Assembly: GCA_963971225.1 (NCBI GenBank)
Contig: OZ020269.1
Location: 26,443,783-26,507,782 of the forward strand
Source of the DNA: Melieria omissa
Taxonomy: Eukaryota > Arthropoda > Insecta > Diptera > Ulidiidae
Direction of reading: 5' to 3'
Length of the DNA stretch: 64,000 bases
The notes under the pieces are model-generated. The model worked only from the letters and a program-made list of their open reading frames with translations, did not search any database and was not told the DNA's origin. Shown here piece by piece: positions 51,421 through 64,000 of the stretch. Every line of letters begins with the position of its first letter. Positions within the stretch are counted from its first letter, which is position 1. Both the position numbers and the translations under genes were made by a program.

Positions 51421-52339
51421 CACTGTGCGACAGCATTTTTCACACTGAAAAAAATCGATATGGGCGTGAAACTAGAGACTAACCATAGTAATACTGCGTA
51501 CTCACTTTTTCATTTATACATCCTTTGTCCTTTTAAAAGGACATTAAAATTTTAAAGGGGATAAAAAATAAAAAAAATATAAAAAATACTTAACCAAGCT
51601 AGAATATGGCGATATGTATATCAGATGAAAGAGGAAAGGCTCAAGAATTTAAATAAAGCAGATTTTTTATCTGTTTGTAAGAAAAGGATATGAAAAAGAT
51701 CCTTTGAAAATTTTAATCCTTTATATCCTTATAAAATTTATAACGAATTTTCTTGAAAAGTAAGTATGTTAGAACCCAAAATCTCTTTGATCACGTGTCA
51801 AAATTTCAATACTCTAACTTTATTTGTTCAAAAGTTATTAAAAAAAAGGTGGGAGCTGCAAGTCGAATACAGTACAAATATTCTAATTTATTTGCGTATC
51901 AGTATTTTAAATAATAAAAAAGATACAAAATCAAAGAAGCGAGAATAATGAAATTTTGACACGTGATCAAGGAGATTTTGGGTTTAAACATACCTACTTT
52001 TCAAGAAAATTCGTTATAAATTTTCAAGGATATAAAGGATTAAAATTTTTAAAGGACCTTTTTCATGTCCTTTTTTTAGATAAAAAGTCAATTTTATTTA
52101 AATTCTTGAGCTTTTCCTCTTTCATTTGATATACATATCGCTATATTTTAACGAGGTTAAGTATTTTTTATATTTTTTTTATTTTTTATTCCCTTCAAAA
52201 TTTTGAAGTCCTTTTAAAAGGACAAAGGATGTAGAACTGAAAAACTGAGTACGCAGTACCACTATGTTTGGTCTCTAGTTTCACGCCCATATGGATTTTT
52301 TCCAGTGTGAAAACATTTTTTCATTTTTGTCGCACAGTG
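51421..52339. mobile_element. Long-inverted-repeat (foldback-like) element, 919 bp
   Basis: Begins CACTGTGCGACA and ends with its exact inverse TGTCGCACAGTG, with TAA on both sides (51418-51420 and 52340-52342). The two halves are inverted copies over roughly 400 bp each, leaving a spacer of about 100 bp near 51830-51930. Matching phrases include gggcgtgaaactagagac, cctttgtccttttaaaaggac, aaagaggaaaggctcaagaat and gatcacgtgtcaaaattt. There is no transposase. A diverged copy of the same design lies at 32011-32672. Confidence 0.85.
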
Positions 52340-52463
52340 TAATAAAGTAATTTCACATTTGATGTGGGTTCTAAGCCTAAAGTCCTGAAATCTTAAGTCG
52401 CAATCCCAAGTCCTTTTTCCAAATTCGGCTTAAGCTGCATTACATTCTAGACAACATGCTTAA

Positions 52464-52646
52464 CCCTAATTCCCAGAAGTGAGCCTCACAGTCTCACTAA
52501 CGATTTCAAATGGTGATAAATCCAAAAGATTTTCGATTCCCTCGATAATCCTCTAATGGAATGTTAGAATTATATTCTCACTCTCTCTCTCTCTCTTATA
52601 GTCTCACTTCTGGGTTTACGTTACTTTAAAATTCTGGGAATTAGGG
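52464..52646. mobile_element. TTAA MITE, 183 bp
   Basis: Perfect 15-bp inverted ends CCCTAATTCCCAGAA, with TTAA at 52460-52463 and 52647-52650. Subterminal blocks are AGAAGTGAGCCTCAC with GTCTCAC on the left and GTCTCACTTCT on the right, plus a (CT)n run in between. There is no ORF. Confidence 0.9.
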
Positions 52647-52650
52647 TTAA

Positions 52651-54218
52651 TATTAACCAGTTTTGAAACTTTACAATAGTCATACCCGAACTATTTATAG
52701 TTGTACAAAGGAAATCGTCATAGTTATAAACTTGATTTGATTAAATTCACCTAGTCTCACATAAAAGCGGACAGTGTAAATGTACAAAATCGATTACAAA
52801 TTATATGTTTGAAATTGCTTTACTAATACCAATCACTAACTAATAACATCACCAACTCGAAAATTAAAACTAAACAGTCAATGGAAGATTAGAAAGTTCT
52901 ACATAGGTTTTCCTTTCAAAAGTTATACATTGAAGGATAAATTGGATCAAGTACTTTCATACAGTTTTAATTGCCCATTAAACTGGACAACTTTACAGGC
53001 AAACAGCTCAAAGTGCAAGCAACGTAACGTAACTGAATGAATTGGCCTGTCGCAGAACTTCGAGGTGCTCGAGAGCTTTTCATTGCACACAAATACCGCC
53101 GTGTAAGCAGCAACAATTTTGCGGCATCTAATGCTACAGACGAAAGTTCAATGAAGTCCCTAAAAAGGACGCGCATGAGCATGAAATGCTTGAAAAAAAT
53201 TTCATTGATGAAAATTTGTCCTATCCCACATGGAAATTGGTTCACCACCACACTGCCGCACCGCCGAAAAACCAAAGAAGCAGCACCGAAATGTCGCACC
53301 GAGCCATCGAAATGGTGCAGCAGCGAAGTAGACATTTTGTTTTTGTGCCGCACCTCCAATGCTGCCCCCACCAGTTCGTCGTCGCACTAGTTCGGCAACA
53401 ACAGTAATAACGAAGCGTGCAAAGCTTTCGCTTTTGAACGCCTGCGTGCTGCGATGGCGCTGCAATGGCGTTTCCTCCGGCTCCGCTTCCTTGCTGTGGG
53501 GCTGCTGCTTCCGCTGCTACAGCTTTCCGCCGCACGTTTTCCACTGCTTCTCAAATGTGCGGAGGTGTATGTGCGACACATTAAGTTTTTGCGTCACAGC
53601 TCAAGCTACAAGTTTCCCCGAGCCGAACGACCGAATCGCTGGTCGGGCAGTTGACGGCTGCCAGCGTTTTCAGTACAACGGTAAACTTCGTTGCTACCAA
53701 AACGAACAAACGGAAAGGAACTCGACGAGCGCGACAAGTCGCTGCCACTGAAACGCCTACAGTGAGCAGTGAAAGAAAAACCCCAATTAATACAAAACTC
53801 AATTAAATTACTAACAAATTAACGAAAAGAACCACACTACACTTGAATTTACTCGAAACCAAGTCGAAAAAGCAGCGTCCATCAGTTCAAAGCAGATAAT
53901 AATTCAGAAATTTGCTGAAATATTTGCACTGCCTACGCGCTACGCCAAAATCGATACGACCGCCTGCAGCCCGCACGACTGTATTGTGCGCTGCATCTAA
54001 AGGGCAAACGCCACACACACTGCACACACACACACATGCAGCGGTACACACAATGGCCGGCCCCATATGGAAGCAGTGAAAAGTGTTAAAGTCCAAAGCA
54101 AAGTGCAAGTTTTCGAAGAATTTTCACAGAAATCGTGAACTCTGACCAATTTTCGCTAAATCAAAATCGCGCTTTGGACAACAACAACAATAATTGAAAG
54201 AACAAGTGACACTCGAAA
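52651..54218. promoter_or_regulatory. Upstream region and probable 5' UTR of the NPDC1-like gene
   Basis: From about 53000 the DNA becomes GC-richer, with several overlapping open frames on both strands (53037-53751) that lack conserved motifs and look like non-coding GC-balanced sequence. The last few hundred bases, with CAACAACAACAATAATTGAAAG before the ATG, look like a fly 5' UTR. The transcription start is not resolvable. Confidence 0.4.
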
Positions 54219-57200
54219 ATGGGTAAAATCGGCGTGGTGGCGTTGGCGCTAAGCGCCGCAGTGCTGCTCGACATTTTGGGTCATTGTGAAATGTCCCTCT
54301 ACCCAGGTAAGTGGGCTAAAAATAGAATTGAGTCGAAACGCGTTCGGTATAATTTTAGTTTGCTGCACTACTTCCACTTCCACGGGTACTGTCCACTCCT
54401 ACATTTGGCTGTTGACGTGCTTGCGGCCCCCTGGGCGATAAGTTCATCCCCCCGAAAACGTTGCCGCAACACGCAAAGCCATCAATTGAACACTTTCGCA
54501 ATCACAATCGAATGTGGCAGCACTAATCCCATTTAAAATTATAAGCAAAGTAGCAGTAGCAGAAGTAGAAGTAAGTAGTAGAAGAAGATAGGTATGTAGG
54601 TGGAGGTGATGCCTGAAATGAATAGAGAAAAATGTACGTGAAAGAATAGCAGGCAACTATGTAGCTCCGGCGCAAATACGCAGCGCAACAACCTGCCGCC
54701 CATCGAACCACCCTCTAACAACAACACTCACTTGTATGAGTTCCTCACTATTGCAATGGCAATACTAACAACAACAACAATCAGCAGTCAGCACAAAAAC
54801 AATATAATGCAAACAACAAAAATGCCGACCCAATGCGCCTGGCTAGGACTTCATTGAGACTCGTTTCAGTGTACGGCGAAGCCGAAGACTGCGCACGTTC
54901 GCCCCACCGCCGGAAAATAAACGAACGGCAAACAAAAGAATCATGAAATTTTAGTTGGATCAAGCTGGCACATGAAATGCTCTACAAGCTGGAAATCAAA
55001 TGTGGTTGTATAAAATCTAATTTGAAGAATTAAGCATGGGTTTTTGTTTAGAAGTAACTTTCGATATGAATTACTAGCGATATGTGAATTAATTTATTGA
55101 TAATTGTTTAGTCAGTTCGGTGGAAACGCAGGCTTGCGCCATGATATTGAATTTTCGATACTTATTAAAAAATATATGGCGCACATATGACATATTTTGA
55201 AAACATGGTTTTAAATGGTACTGAGTGCAAAAGTTGTTTACGGAAACCCCCAAAATGAAATCCTTTGTGCGGCACTGATTACAATTCATTGACAAACAAT
55301 GCCATACGGCACTAAAATGAAGCGCATTTCGCAAAACCGATCTGTTGATTGACTTCTAAGAAGGCATTCCTTCCATTTGAGGAACAATCTTTTGCTGAGA
55401 CTTGAGCTATTTTCTTTAAGTTGTACAAAGTAAATTAAATTGATTTATACACATATGTATACATGGAACTTATGTATATGTTAGACCTGTTTAAAAGGCC
55501 CCATTCCACGAAGAATCTGCATAGACATCTCTCGAATTACCAATACCAAAACCATTTGACCAGCAACCCCATCTCGTTCTGAACGTTTCAAACCCCAAAA
55601 ATAACCAAAAAAACATTTTCAACCGTATGAAAAAACAAAACAGCTGCTACACATTTCCTTCAATATTGTTCTGTATTTCTGTACATTTTCCAATCTATTT
55701 CCGTTTGTGCAAATAGCACAAATTGTTCTAACTTTTTGTAATAACTAGTTTTGTGCGCACAGAAAATGTTGACGGGTGTTAGTTGTGTGTAGTTGTTGCA
55801 AGAGTTCAATTAAATGCATAAAAATAGATCAAGCGAAATTGTTGTTGTCACACGCTTCAAGCGCAACTACGCACACAGCTATACAACTAACACACATACA
55901 TGCACACACTCGCGCAGACACACAGACCGCCACACGCTATCCTTGCCGACGTCATAGCCGAAAGTGGTTACCCGACCACCTCCTGCTCCAACCTATAGTT
56001 TAGCTCCACTGTTGCCCGCCAACACCACCATCATCACCACCACCACCACCACCATCATCATCACCACCACCAACAACACTCTTGCCGTCAGCAATACTGT
56101 TTCAAAATCATCGCCACCGCCATTGGCCCCTTCCAACCATAACGCTTGAAGTGCGCACACAAAACCACACCCCTCCCACAAGTGTCCGCTGCAATGCCAA
56201 CAAAACGCAAACGGGGCAACTGCCTGATTCGCTGTTGTTTTTGTACTTGCAGCTACGCAGTATGTGTGGGACAAACACTTTTTTTCGTACTTCTCAACTG
56301 CCACAGATTCGCCCGAGCCACTCCACTTGTTCGGTGTTGATTAGCGATGGGCTGGAGGAGAGGATGGGGGGTTTAGTTTTCACGACTTGTGTTATTTTTA
56401 AACACAGTTTATCTATGGGTTGGTGGGGTTTTGGCGGTCGGCTAGTAGTGTCAAACTTCCACTTGTTTATTCAAATTCGAGTCTAGTTGTGCTGTTGGCC
56501 TGCCACCCCGTGGCGCAGACAAGCGGGCGCTGTGGGTAATGCGGCGCTCTACTTTTCAATTGCCTTGTTGTTGATTGTTTGCCCCTTTTTTGGGTGAAGA
56601 ACATTCACTGTACGAGTACGAGGCAAAAATGTTATCTCCACTTAATTCATAAATGCAAAGTGGAGAACTAATTAGCTAAAGCACTTTAAATATTCATGTA
56701 CTGAACTAAAGTATTGGAAAAAGTGGCCATAAATAACAGTGAAACTTATCGAATAATGTTATTTACGTATCGTATAAAGTTATAAAACACTCAGTAAGGA
56801 TATTCACTTAGGAAATTGGTAATGACCCCTTTGGGACAATGTATTTTATTGCTAAAAAAACATTTTTCAAGCACGAATATAGATCAAAAATCATGGCATT
56901 TGATTTGGTTTTATAGACGAAAGGAGCAGCGATTCAAGAATAAATTATTCATTGTACTCGAAAGTGGGCACCGAAAGGAAATTTAGTTCGATATGAATAA
57001 AATCATTTCAATGCCAAAAACCTACCAAACTTTATCTAATTTTTTTTTACTACAACTTGAAAGAGACAACAGGCTGCTAATGCGTAAATCGTTCTCCTTT
57101 CAGGCATAAATTTCGTTTTATTTTGCGTGTGTAGGCGTCAAACATGAAATTGCTATTTGATTGCTTGACAGGGCTAATATAAATAAAATGTTAAAGCTTT

Positions 57201-59773
57201 GCATTTGAATTGTTACAAATAATGAAAGTACATGTAGATTTATTTACATACATACAGCAAATATGTATACAAATATTTGTAAAGAAGGCAGAGAAGAGAA
57301 GTTTTAACGCAAATTAGGCTCTTTGCATAATAAATCACCTTTGGCTAAGGCTTTGACGTATCAGATGTTATCACTGTTTGTGCCTGACATGTTTGTCCAT
57401 ATCGCAAACACTTTAAGTTAAAGTTTTTAACACGTACAGCGAAAACTGTCCAGGGACGTGGAAATACTTCTCGGTTTGAAATATTCTATAAGTTGTATGG
57501 AATCAAGTGGGAGTTATGAGAACGATTTTGTATCATAAAAATGGATAGCTTGCAAATTTGTAAGCAGGATATGTAGCCTACTATTACTTAATCCACATTA
57601 ACTTTATTCCATAATTCCTATAAATGTATATAGTTAGCTTTTACTATTCATGTCGTTGTTAGCGATTCTTCTTCTTGAACAATCCACCCCTATTCAACAC
57701 TTTAAGTGCTTTGAATTTTAATTTTCTCACTGACATTATTTTCCAAGTACTCGTACTCATGTATGTACGTGAGTAAAACTGCTGAATATCCATTTCACTA
57801 TATTCACTTACATTTCCTGTACTTTGTGTATCGACTTACCGACACACACACGTGGGCCCTTCTACCACATCAAACACCCACACTCGCACCATTGCCGCGC
57901 TCTACAAATTTATTGTAACTGTATTTTTTCGCTTTATACACTTTTAGGGCTTCGCCGCAAACCGATGCATCAATCGCTGCAGCAATCGTTTGATGTGCCG
58001 TCCGATTTTCTGGCTCAACTCATGGAGGAGAATGCGCGACGACGTCTGCAGCAACAGTTCGAGCAACAGCTGGAGCTGATCAATATGCAAATGAATCGAC
58101 AGCGTCAGCGACAGGAGCAGCGCGAGCGCTATCGTCAGCGCCTGCAGGAGTTGGCCGAGAACGAGGAAGCTGAGGTCGAGGAGGCGGAAGCCGAGGCCGA
58201 GGCGCAGGCAGAGGCCGAGGAGCAGGCATATACGGGCAGGAAAATGCACAGCGGCAACAAGAACTACAACATCAATCGACACCAAAACAACAACAACAAC
58301 AATCAGTATATGAGCCCAAACAGCGCCTACAACTATAAGCATGCGGACGTGGAGCTGAACGAGAACTTGCTGCGCGAGCGCATTCCATTCGCCGTGGGAC
58401 CATCTGATCCGCGCTTCTATCAGCCCGACGAGTCGGACGACGACGAGGACTTGGATTCGCACGCCTTGGACGAGTACGAGGAGTATGTGCCGGCGGAGTC
58501 GCAGAACTTGGGCGCCAAGGCGGCAGCCGCTGCCGCAGCAGCATCCGGTGCCAACAATGCCGAGGCAGCAGACAAGGAAAAAGACACTCGGCCCATATTG
58601 TCGCCGGCGCCTGTGGAGACATCAAAGCTGGTGGACAGCGGCGCGACTACGTTTCATCGCATCAAGCCACAGAGTGCTGCCGCTGCTGCTGCTGTGGGCG
58701 GGCCGAATGTGGTTGCTGCCATGAAGCCGGCACAGCAGGCCGACAGCAGCGAAGATGCGGCAGCCGATAGCACCAATACGCGGCACGACATCAATGCGCT
58801 GATTAACAAACTGCAGAAAGAAGGCAAGTCGGCAGCGATCATCAACGGCGGACACGATGCACAGTTGGGACGTGACGAGGCGCTGGTGGTGCGTCAACAT
58901 CTGGGCATCGAGGGCGAGATGGGCATGTACATTGTGGCGCTGATAGCGGGCGTGAGTGCAGCGGTCACCGTGGGTCTCATCGCGCTCGTCATTGCCTGGT
59001 ACACGTACGTTCAGGGACTAGCGAGCCAGTCGCGTTTATTAATGATTAACTTTATTGTTTTCTCTTTTTGGGTGCGGCGCACAGGATGCACAATCGCAGC
59101 AAGGCCGCTGCCGATGTGGAGTATCCGGCGTACGGCGTAACAGGACCCAATAAGGACATCTCACCGTCGGGCGACCGGAAGTTGGCGCAAAGCGCGCAAA
59201 TGTATCACTATCAGCATCAGAAGCAGCAGATAATCGCAATGGAAAACCGCCAAGCGGTGGAGGGCAGCTGCGGCATGTCGGATGTGGAGAGCGATGATGA
59301 CGAAAACGAGGAGGGCGACTACACGGTGTACGAGTGCCCGGGACTGGCACCGGTATGTAGTAAATTTGGCCGTAAATGTAAATGGGTTTTCATAGTTTTT
59401 TTTTTAATTTAATTCGATGTTGCAAAAAATTGTTACAATGAATGTTGAACGTTGTTCGTTTCTTAACTGTTATTTTTTTAGAAAAATAACTTAAATGCAA
59501 TCTTTTGCTTGTTTATGATTGCAGCCCACTGGCGAGATGGAAGTTAAGAATCCATTGTTTGTGGATGAAACACCAATGACACCATCCAGCAACTCGGCCA
59601 CCGCCTCCGCCTCCACGGCCTCCACCACCACAGCCAACAACATCACCCAGGCCACACCACAACAGCCGCCGGCCACGAAAAAGGGCACTTTCAAAGTAGT
59701 AGTGGGTGCTGCCCCCGATCCCAAGGCTACCTCAACGTCTTCCGATGAGAAAAAGAAGAAGAATAAGAAATAA
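54219..59773 (+). CDS. NPDC1-like (neural proliferation, differentiation and control) membrane protein
   Basis: Type I single-pass membrane protein. Mammalian NPDC1 is neural and linked to growth control and vesicle/E2F-related functions. The worm homologue is cab-1. Exons: 54219-54306, 57948-59004, 59085-59352 and 59525-59773 (stop TAA), in frame, 553 aa. Introns are 3641, 80 and 172 bp. Residues 1 to about 23 form a signal peptide (MGKIGVVALALSAAVLLDIL). A Gln/Arg/Glu-rich predicted coiled coil and acidic, Asn- and Ala-rich low-complexity regions follow. The membrane helix (YIVALIAGVSAAVTVGLIAL) lies at about 355-381. The cytoplasmic tail carries the family signature: YPAYG, KLAQSAQMYHYQHQKQQ, an acidic SDDDENEEGDYTVYECPGL and APTGEMEVKNPLF, split by the last intron. 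A lysine-rich end closes it. A candidate AATAAA lies at 60111-60116. Longer than the mammalian protein because of the low-complexity ectodomain. Confidence 0.93.
54307..57947 (+). other. First intron of the NPDC1-like gene
   Basis: 3.6-kb intron with donor GTAAGT and acceptor CTTTTAG. It contains (CA)n-like and ACACAC patches (55870-55935), a (CAC/ATC)n microsatellite at about 56021-56075 and GC-richer stretches. No separate gene or element with clear ends was identified. Confidence 0.6.
56021..56075. repeat. CAC/ATC trinucleotide microsatellite
   Basis: Run of caccaccatcatcaccacc-type triplets in the NPDC1-gene intron. Confidence 0.9.
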
Positions 59774-61329
59774 ACTTGCACTAGGCAAACGTAAATAGCG
59801 CGAATTGAGAGCATTAAAAAAATTCAATTTGAATTCAAATCAATTTATGGGTTTCTAATATAACACAAATGAAAAACCACAACAACAACAACAAGAAAAC
59901 CATTTCTCAGGCTCACTATGACCAACACACGGCAGCGCTAACTCAAAGAGTCAATGAGATTTGCAGGCACTATGGCAGCTACCGGTGCACAAGCAGCGTC
60001 GAATGTGAAGTGTCTGTGTGCCACAGGCTCGAAATCATTGAGATCAATCATTGACTAAAGCAACACTGAATTCACAGGAGTTGGGTAGTGAAGCATTTAA
60101 AATGTTTTGAAATAAAAACCATAGAGAAGATTTGTTTTAAATGATTTGCGCAATAATATCGTTTTTGATATTAAATATGATTACAAAAGTAAACTTGAGA
60201 CTATGAATATTAAATATGGTAGAAAAAGGTTTATAAAATATCACATAAATGTATTTAACTAGGTTTATTTTGTTGTTTTTTTTTCTATTCCAAGGCGTTC
60301 TAAATGCTTTGCTACCCATAAGTGTGGGAAAGTTCGACGATGGCTAAGTCTAACTCGGCCATCCGGTGACTTGAAGGGCAACGTTGCAAACGAACGGGAA
60401 ACATGTGCAAGGGGAATAAAATTCCTCCTAATCCACAAACAAACAAAAACTAAACCTAAAACTTGACTTTACTACTCTCGTACATTTGTGAAAATCTTCC
60501 CTATATTTAAAGTAGTAGTAATTTTTTTTAATAAAAACTTGACTTGAAACTTTTCAATTAATTAGACTACAGTAAAAATAACAACTGTGTAGTTGAACAG
60601 TTGATTTTTGCGCACTTACAACAATTGACTTTTGACTGCTGTCAATTCTAACAACACATACATAATCTAGCCTACAGTCAATAAACAAAAACACAACACA
60701 CATAATCGATCCTACAGTCAATCAGCATAAGTAATTAAACAAAAACAAATATTTGTATATAATGATGAACCAAGCGGCAGCAGCAGCTCGCTTCACACTA
60801 CATTGAATTTCATCCGAGCCTATGGACACGTATCTGAGCAGTGGATACTCCATTACTCAAAGCTTTACTTGTTTTAAATATTGGGCACTTATCGACGTAC
60901 ATACATACATACTTACAACTCTGAAAAGAGTGAAAAGCAAAGACATAACAGAAAACAATATAAATTTGTGCTGATTTTAGAACATGAGAAACATTATTTT
61001 CATTACACCGTGAGACGGGAAAATGCATACATGGAACAAATCTCTTTTGGAGTGAAAGATGAATGCAAAAGTAGAAAATTGTATTATGCATGACTGCAAA
61101 ATTGTTTTAAGGAGGCTTTAAAGATTTGAGAAGGATATATTTTTACAATTTACATGATTTGAAAGTAATTCCAACATAATGAAAAACAGTTGTTGTAATT
61201 TTAAGTTTTAATTGTAGACTTTTTTTAAGGAGACTTAAAATTTCTTCTGAATACTAATTCCAAAATAATGTTTTGGGACACAACTTTTAAGATTTTATTG
61301 TTTTAACTATTATTAAAGTATTAATTTTT
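59774..61329. other. 3' flank of the NPDC1-like gene
   Basis: Contains the 3' UTR, with a candidate AATAAA at 60111-60116. A GC-richer patch at about 60295-60410 follows a T-rich tract and an AG, but has no ORF I recognise. The remainder is AT-rich without supported features. Confidence 0.4.
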
Positions 61330-61700
61330 TAAGTAAATTACATAATATTTGTGTTTCTTTGTTTTTTTTTTTTAAATATACTGAAAAATGTTTCAAGAGA
61401 TTTGAAAAGTAAAAGTCTTAAACCTGGAATTCATTTTTAGAACAATTTGTTTCATTTACAAACAAAACTAAATAAATTACATAATATTTGTGTGTTTCTT
61501 TGTGTTTTGTTAAAAAAATATACTGAAAAACTTTTCAAGAGATTCGAAAAGTCTTAAACCTGAAATTCATTTTTAGAAAAATTTTTTCATTTACAAACAA
61601 AACTAAATAAATTACATAATATTTGTGTGTTTATAAAAACTAACATTTTATTCATTCATTTTTAGAATAATTTTTTTATTTATGAACAAAACTAATATAA
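61330..61700. repeat. Tandem repeat, about 137-bp unit, 2.5 copies
   Basis: The phrase ttacataatatttgtgt recurs at 61338, 61477 and 61612. Intervening blocks share atatactgaaaaa, tttcaagagatt(t/c)gaaaag, cttaaacctg(g)aattcatttttag and catttacaaacaaaactaa. The third copy is truncated. Confidence 0.85.
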
Positions 61701-64000
61701 ATTATTGTCTTTTTCTGATATGAACTTAAATGTGAAGTATTTTTTTTTAAGTTCAAGTAATTCTAAACCTTCAAATCAATAAAAATCGTACAGGATATTT
61801 ATAAAAACTAACTACATAATTAAACGAAACTTAACCTCAAATTCCATGTCTCATGTGAACGGTTAATTTTTGTTGTACAGTTTTATAAGTGGCCCAATAT
61901 ATACTAAACAAACAAACACAAACATTTTAACAGAATAAGTGACAAAAACTGATGTGTTTTTGCACAAACAAAACCACAAACAACTCAACCAAACCAAAGA
62001 AAACCAAACTTGAACTACAAAACAATTGAACAAATAAATGCTTAAACACTTTTAACTACAAACATTTGCATTGTACATAATATATGGCAACAACAAATCT
62101 AAACAAGAACAAATTCACAATGTTAATAAACTAATCGTCTAGCACGCTGCAAACAAGTCGAACAATGGCAAATAGTACTAAAATAAATGCATTTGCTATT
62201 GAATGGCAAACCAGGCCAACTAAAAAGGTATTATACATATTTAGCATAAATGCATATATAATTAGCATATATATACATACATAAATACATATATACATAT
62301 TTTCGCAAAATATCAGAAATGCTATGAATGAGGCGCCAACAGTGTCCGAAAGCTGAAATGCAAATATTCGATTTATTTTCGATTTCTTCGATCTGTTGAA
62401 ATGTGTTGAGTTACATTGAAAATCATCTGTTTAAAAATTAACAAAAAAATGTAAGTGTTAAAAGTTTCTATTAAGTTTTTAACATTAATGTTTAAACTTG
62501 AAATGTTTTTATATATTTGTTCGTATTGTTTATTGTAAAGTTGTTATTGATTACTGAAAAATCAAAGAAATTATTTCCAAATATTATATTTTTGACTTTG
62601 CAAAATGTTTTATGTATCAGATCAATGTTTGTTGAATGGTGTCGCCAGTTTTTGGCCGCTGTTTGCGCTCTTGGACCTTTGTGTGTGTCAACTTATCAGT
62701 GTACTATATAAACGTGTGTAGCAATTGTGTGAAGTAAATAAACATTTATTTATTGCATACTTATAATTGGCCTCAACAAGCAACAAACCATTGTAAATGT
62801 ACACAAAATGGCGTTTGGTGCATAACAAACGGGCAACTTATACATATACAAATATATAAATATTTACATATATATATATTTTTATTTTGAACTTTTATTA
62901 CAACTAAGTCAAATTACAAAATACAAATTGGAAATGGTAAAGTTTACAAATATTTATGTAAAGCGTTTTATTCTCATGTTTCGATTTGTCAACCAATATT
63001 TGTTTTCATTCTTTGGGTATCATTCGATTTCTGTCATACGCTTTGTGATCGAACCACGATTATCTGTGTCAATTTAGCAAATACAATTGAGAATGCTTTC
63101 AACTATATATATATATGTATACATATATACATATACAATACACATATATAAATATAATGCATATGAACCATATTCAAGCAAAACAATGCGCATGCAAAAC
63201 ACATTTGAAATGTGCGTGTTGCAGTTCGTTGTTTTGTACAAAAACAGCAACTGAACCATGCAGCGCAAATATCAGCGCCATATGGAAATTCTTTACTCGA
63301 TGAATTTAAGAAAATTGTGACAAAAAACCAGCCACTTTAATACAACAGAACACAGCACAGAAGTGTGTATGTTGTGGCGCGTGGCATGTAAATTAGCAAC
63401 AACAAAAACCAAATAATTTCATTTTTCAATTATTTATGTGTACAGTGGAAAACACAAACAAAAAAATCAAGATTGACTGAATTCACACTCACACATTTGT
63501 ACACACACACACACACACATGCAGCCCCGCCCCCTTTACTAAACGTGTACAGCAATTAATAAGAACTTTTTTCACACACACATAAACACATAGAAATTTC
63601 CTATTCGTCACAACAACAAAACCTACTCGGAACAATTATAAAGTTATGTATAAAGGCAGCGCAAGCGAATTTTTGCCACTAAAAACAACAACAACAAATT
63701 TGTAACACTAAAACCAAAAGCAAAACACACACTTTTCACATTTTCCGGCGCTTATCAGTAAAAATAAGTGAAAAGAAAAAGAAATAAATAAATAGAAACC
63801 ATGTAGATGATTCATTCGAAGCGATTGAGTGCGTTTCGCAAATATTTGAGTGACGACGCTGAGTAGTTGTAAATAGCACGGAAAATTGTTAAAGCATTGA
63901 AACACATTGAAATAGTGAAAACAGAAAGTTTCTAAAGCAGGCACACAAGTGACAAGTAAAACTAGCAAAATATCGAATGCCAACAGCTTTACCGATTTCA
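61701..64000. other. Intergenic, simple-repeat rich
   Basis: (ATATACAT)n runs near 62240-62300, 62840-62880 and 63105-63150, a (CA)n run at 63503-63519, and CAACAACAA tracts. The last 350 bp are A-rich and resemble a fly 5' UTR, suggesting a gene start just beyond the window, but no start codon context supports this. Confidence 0.35.

Noticed and set aside
52333..52339. CACAGTG at an element end as a RAG-like recombination signal
   Set aside because: No nonamer at 12 or 23 bp spacing, no Transib-type 5-bp GC-rich target duplication; flanks are TAA.
53037..53751. Overlapping ORFs (117 and 130 aa plus strand, 134 aa minus strand) upstream of the NPDC1-like gene
   Set aside because: All are in GC-richer sequence without conserved motifs and overlap one another; best read as promoter/5' UTR.
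57944..58462. 172-aa minus-strand ORF rich in Leu/Val
   Set aside because: Antisense of the Gln/Glu-rich coiled-coil exon of the NPDC1-like gene; the repeats make the opposite strand open.

Overview
The window looks like nuclear DNA from a higher dipteran, most likely a non-Drosophila fly such as a tephritid fruit fly. The organism call is an inference from fly-like protein sequences, short introns of 54-78 bp beside multi-kilobase ones, AT-rich spacers, (TTG)n/(CAA)n and (CA)n runs, and a dense load of cut-and-paste transposons. No bacterial, viral, CRISPR or rRNA signal was seen, and I could not identify a tRNA by eye.

Five conserved protein genes can be assembled exon by exon. (1) Class I fructose-bisphosphate aldolase, minus strand, 1-1046, with its 3' end beyond the window. 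(2) Cyclin H, plus strand, 3549-5256, seven exons, complete. (3) A secreted or GPI-anchored Ly6/three-finger protein, minus strand, 37340 down to 20256, four coding exons spread over 17 kb and including a 48-nt exon. (4) A Vps55/LEPROT-like four-helix endosomal membrane protein, minus strand, 46472-45806, whose frame closes only if a one-nucleotide exon is used. (5) An NPDC1-like single-pass membrane protein, plus strand, 54219-59773, complete in four exons. These act in separate pathways: glycolysis, TFIIH/CAK kinase, surface signalling, endosomal sorting and neural membrane protein function. They show no functional cluster.

The rest is intergenic or intronic DNA shaped by mobile elements. 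At least seven, probably eight, elements sit between TTAA duplications, begin with CCC and have short inverted ends, as in piggyBac-type elements. Most carry a short subterminal palindrome whose sequence differs from family to family. Two TTAA elements contain other elements nested at TTAA. There are also an IR/DR-type Tc1 element with a broken transposase, an internally deleted mariner-type element, hAT-like MITEs, a Harbinger-like MITE inside a LINE that itself sits inside a duplicated segment, a long near-palindromic element with a diverged relative, and a LINE with an uninterrupted 840-codon ORF2 that has lost its first RNase H aspartate motif. Tandem arrays (94-114 bp, about 100 bp, about 165 bp, 155 bp and about 137 bp units) and a large ATTTC/ATTTT microsatellite make up much of the remainder.

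The observations most worth a second look are the candidate single-nucleotide exon in the LEPROT-like gene, the TTAA/palindrome element families with paralogous empty-site evidence, and the Gln-rich tail after the predicted GPI signal in the Ly6 gene.
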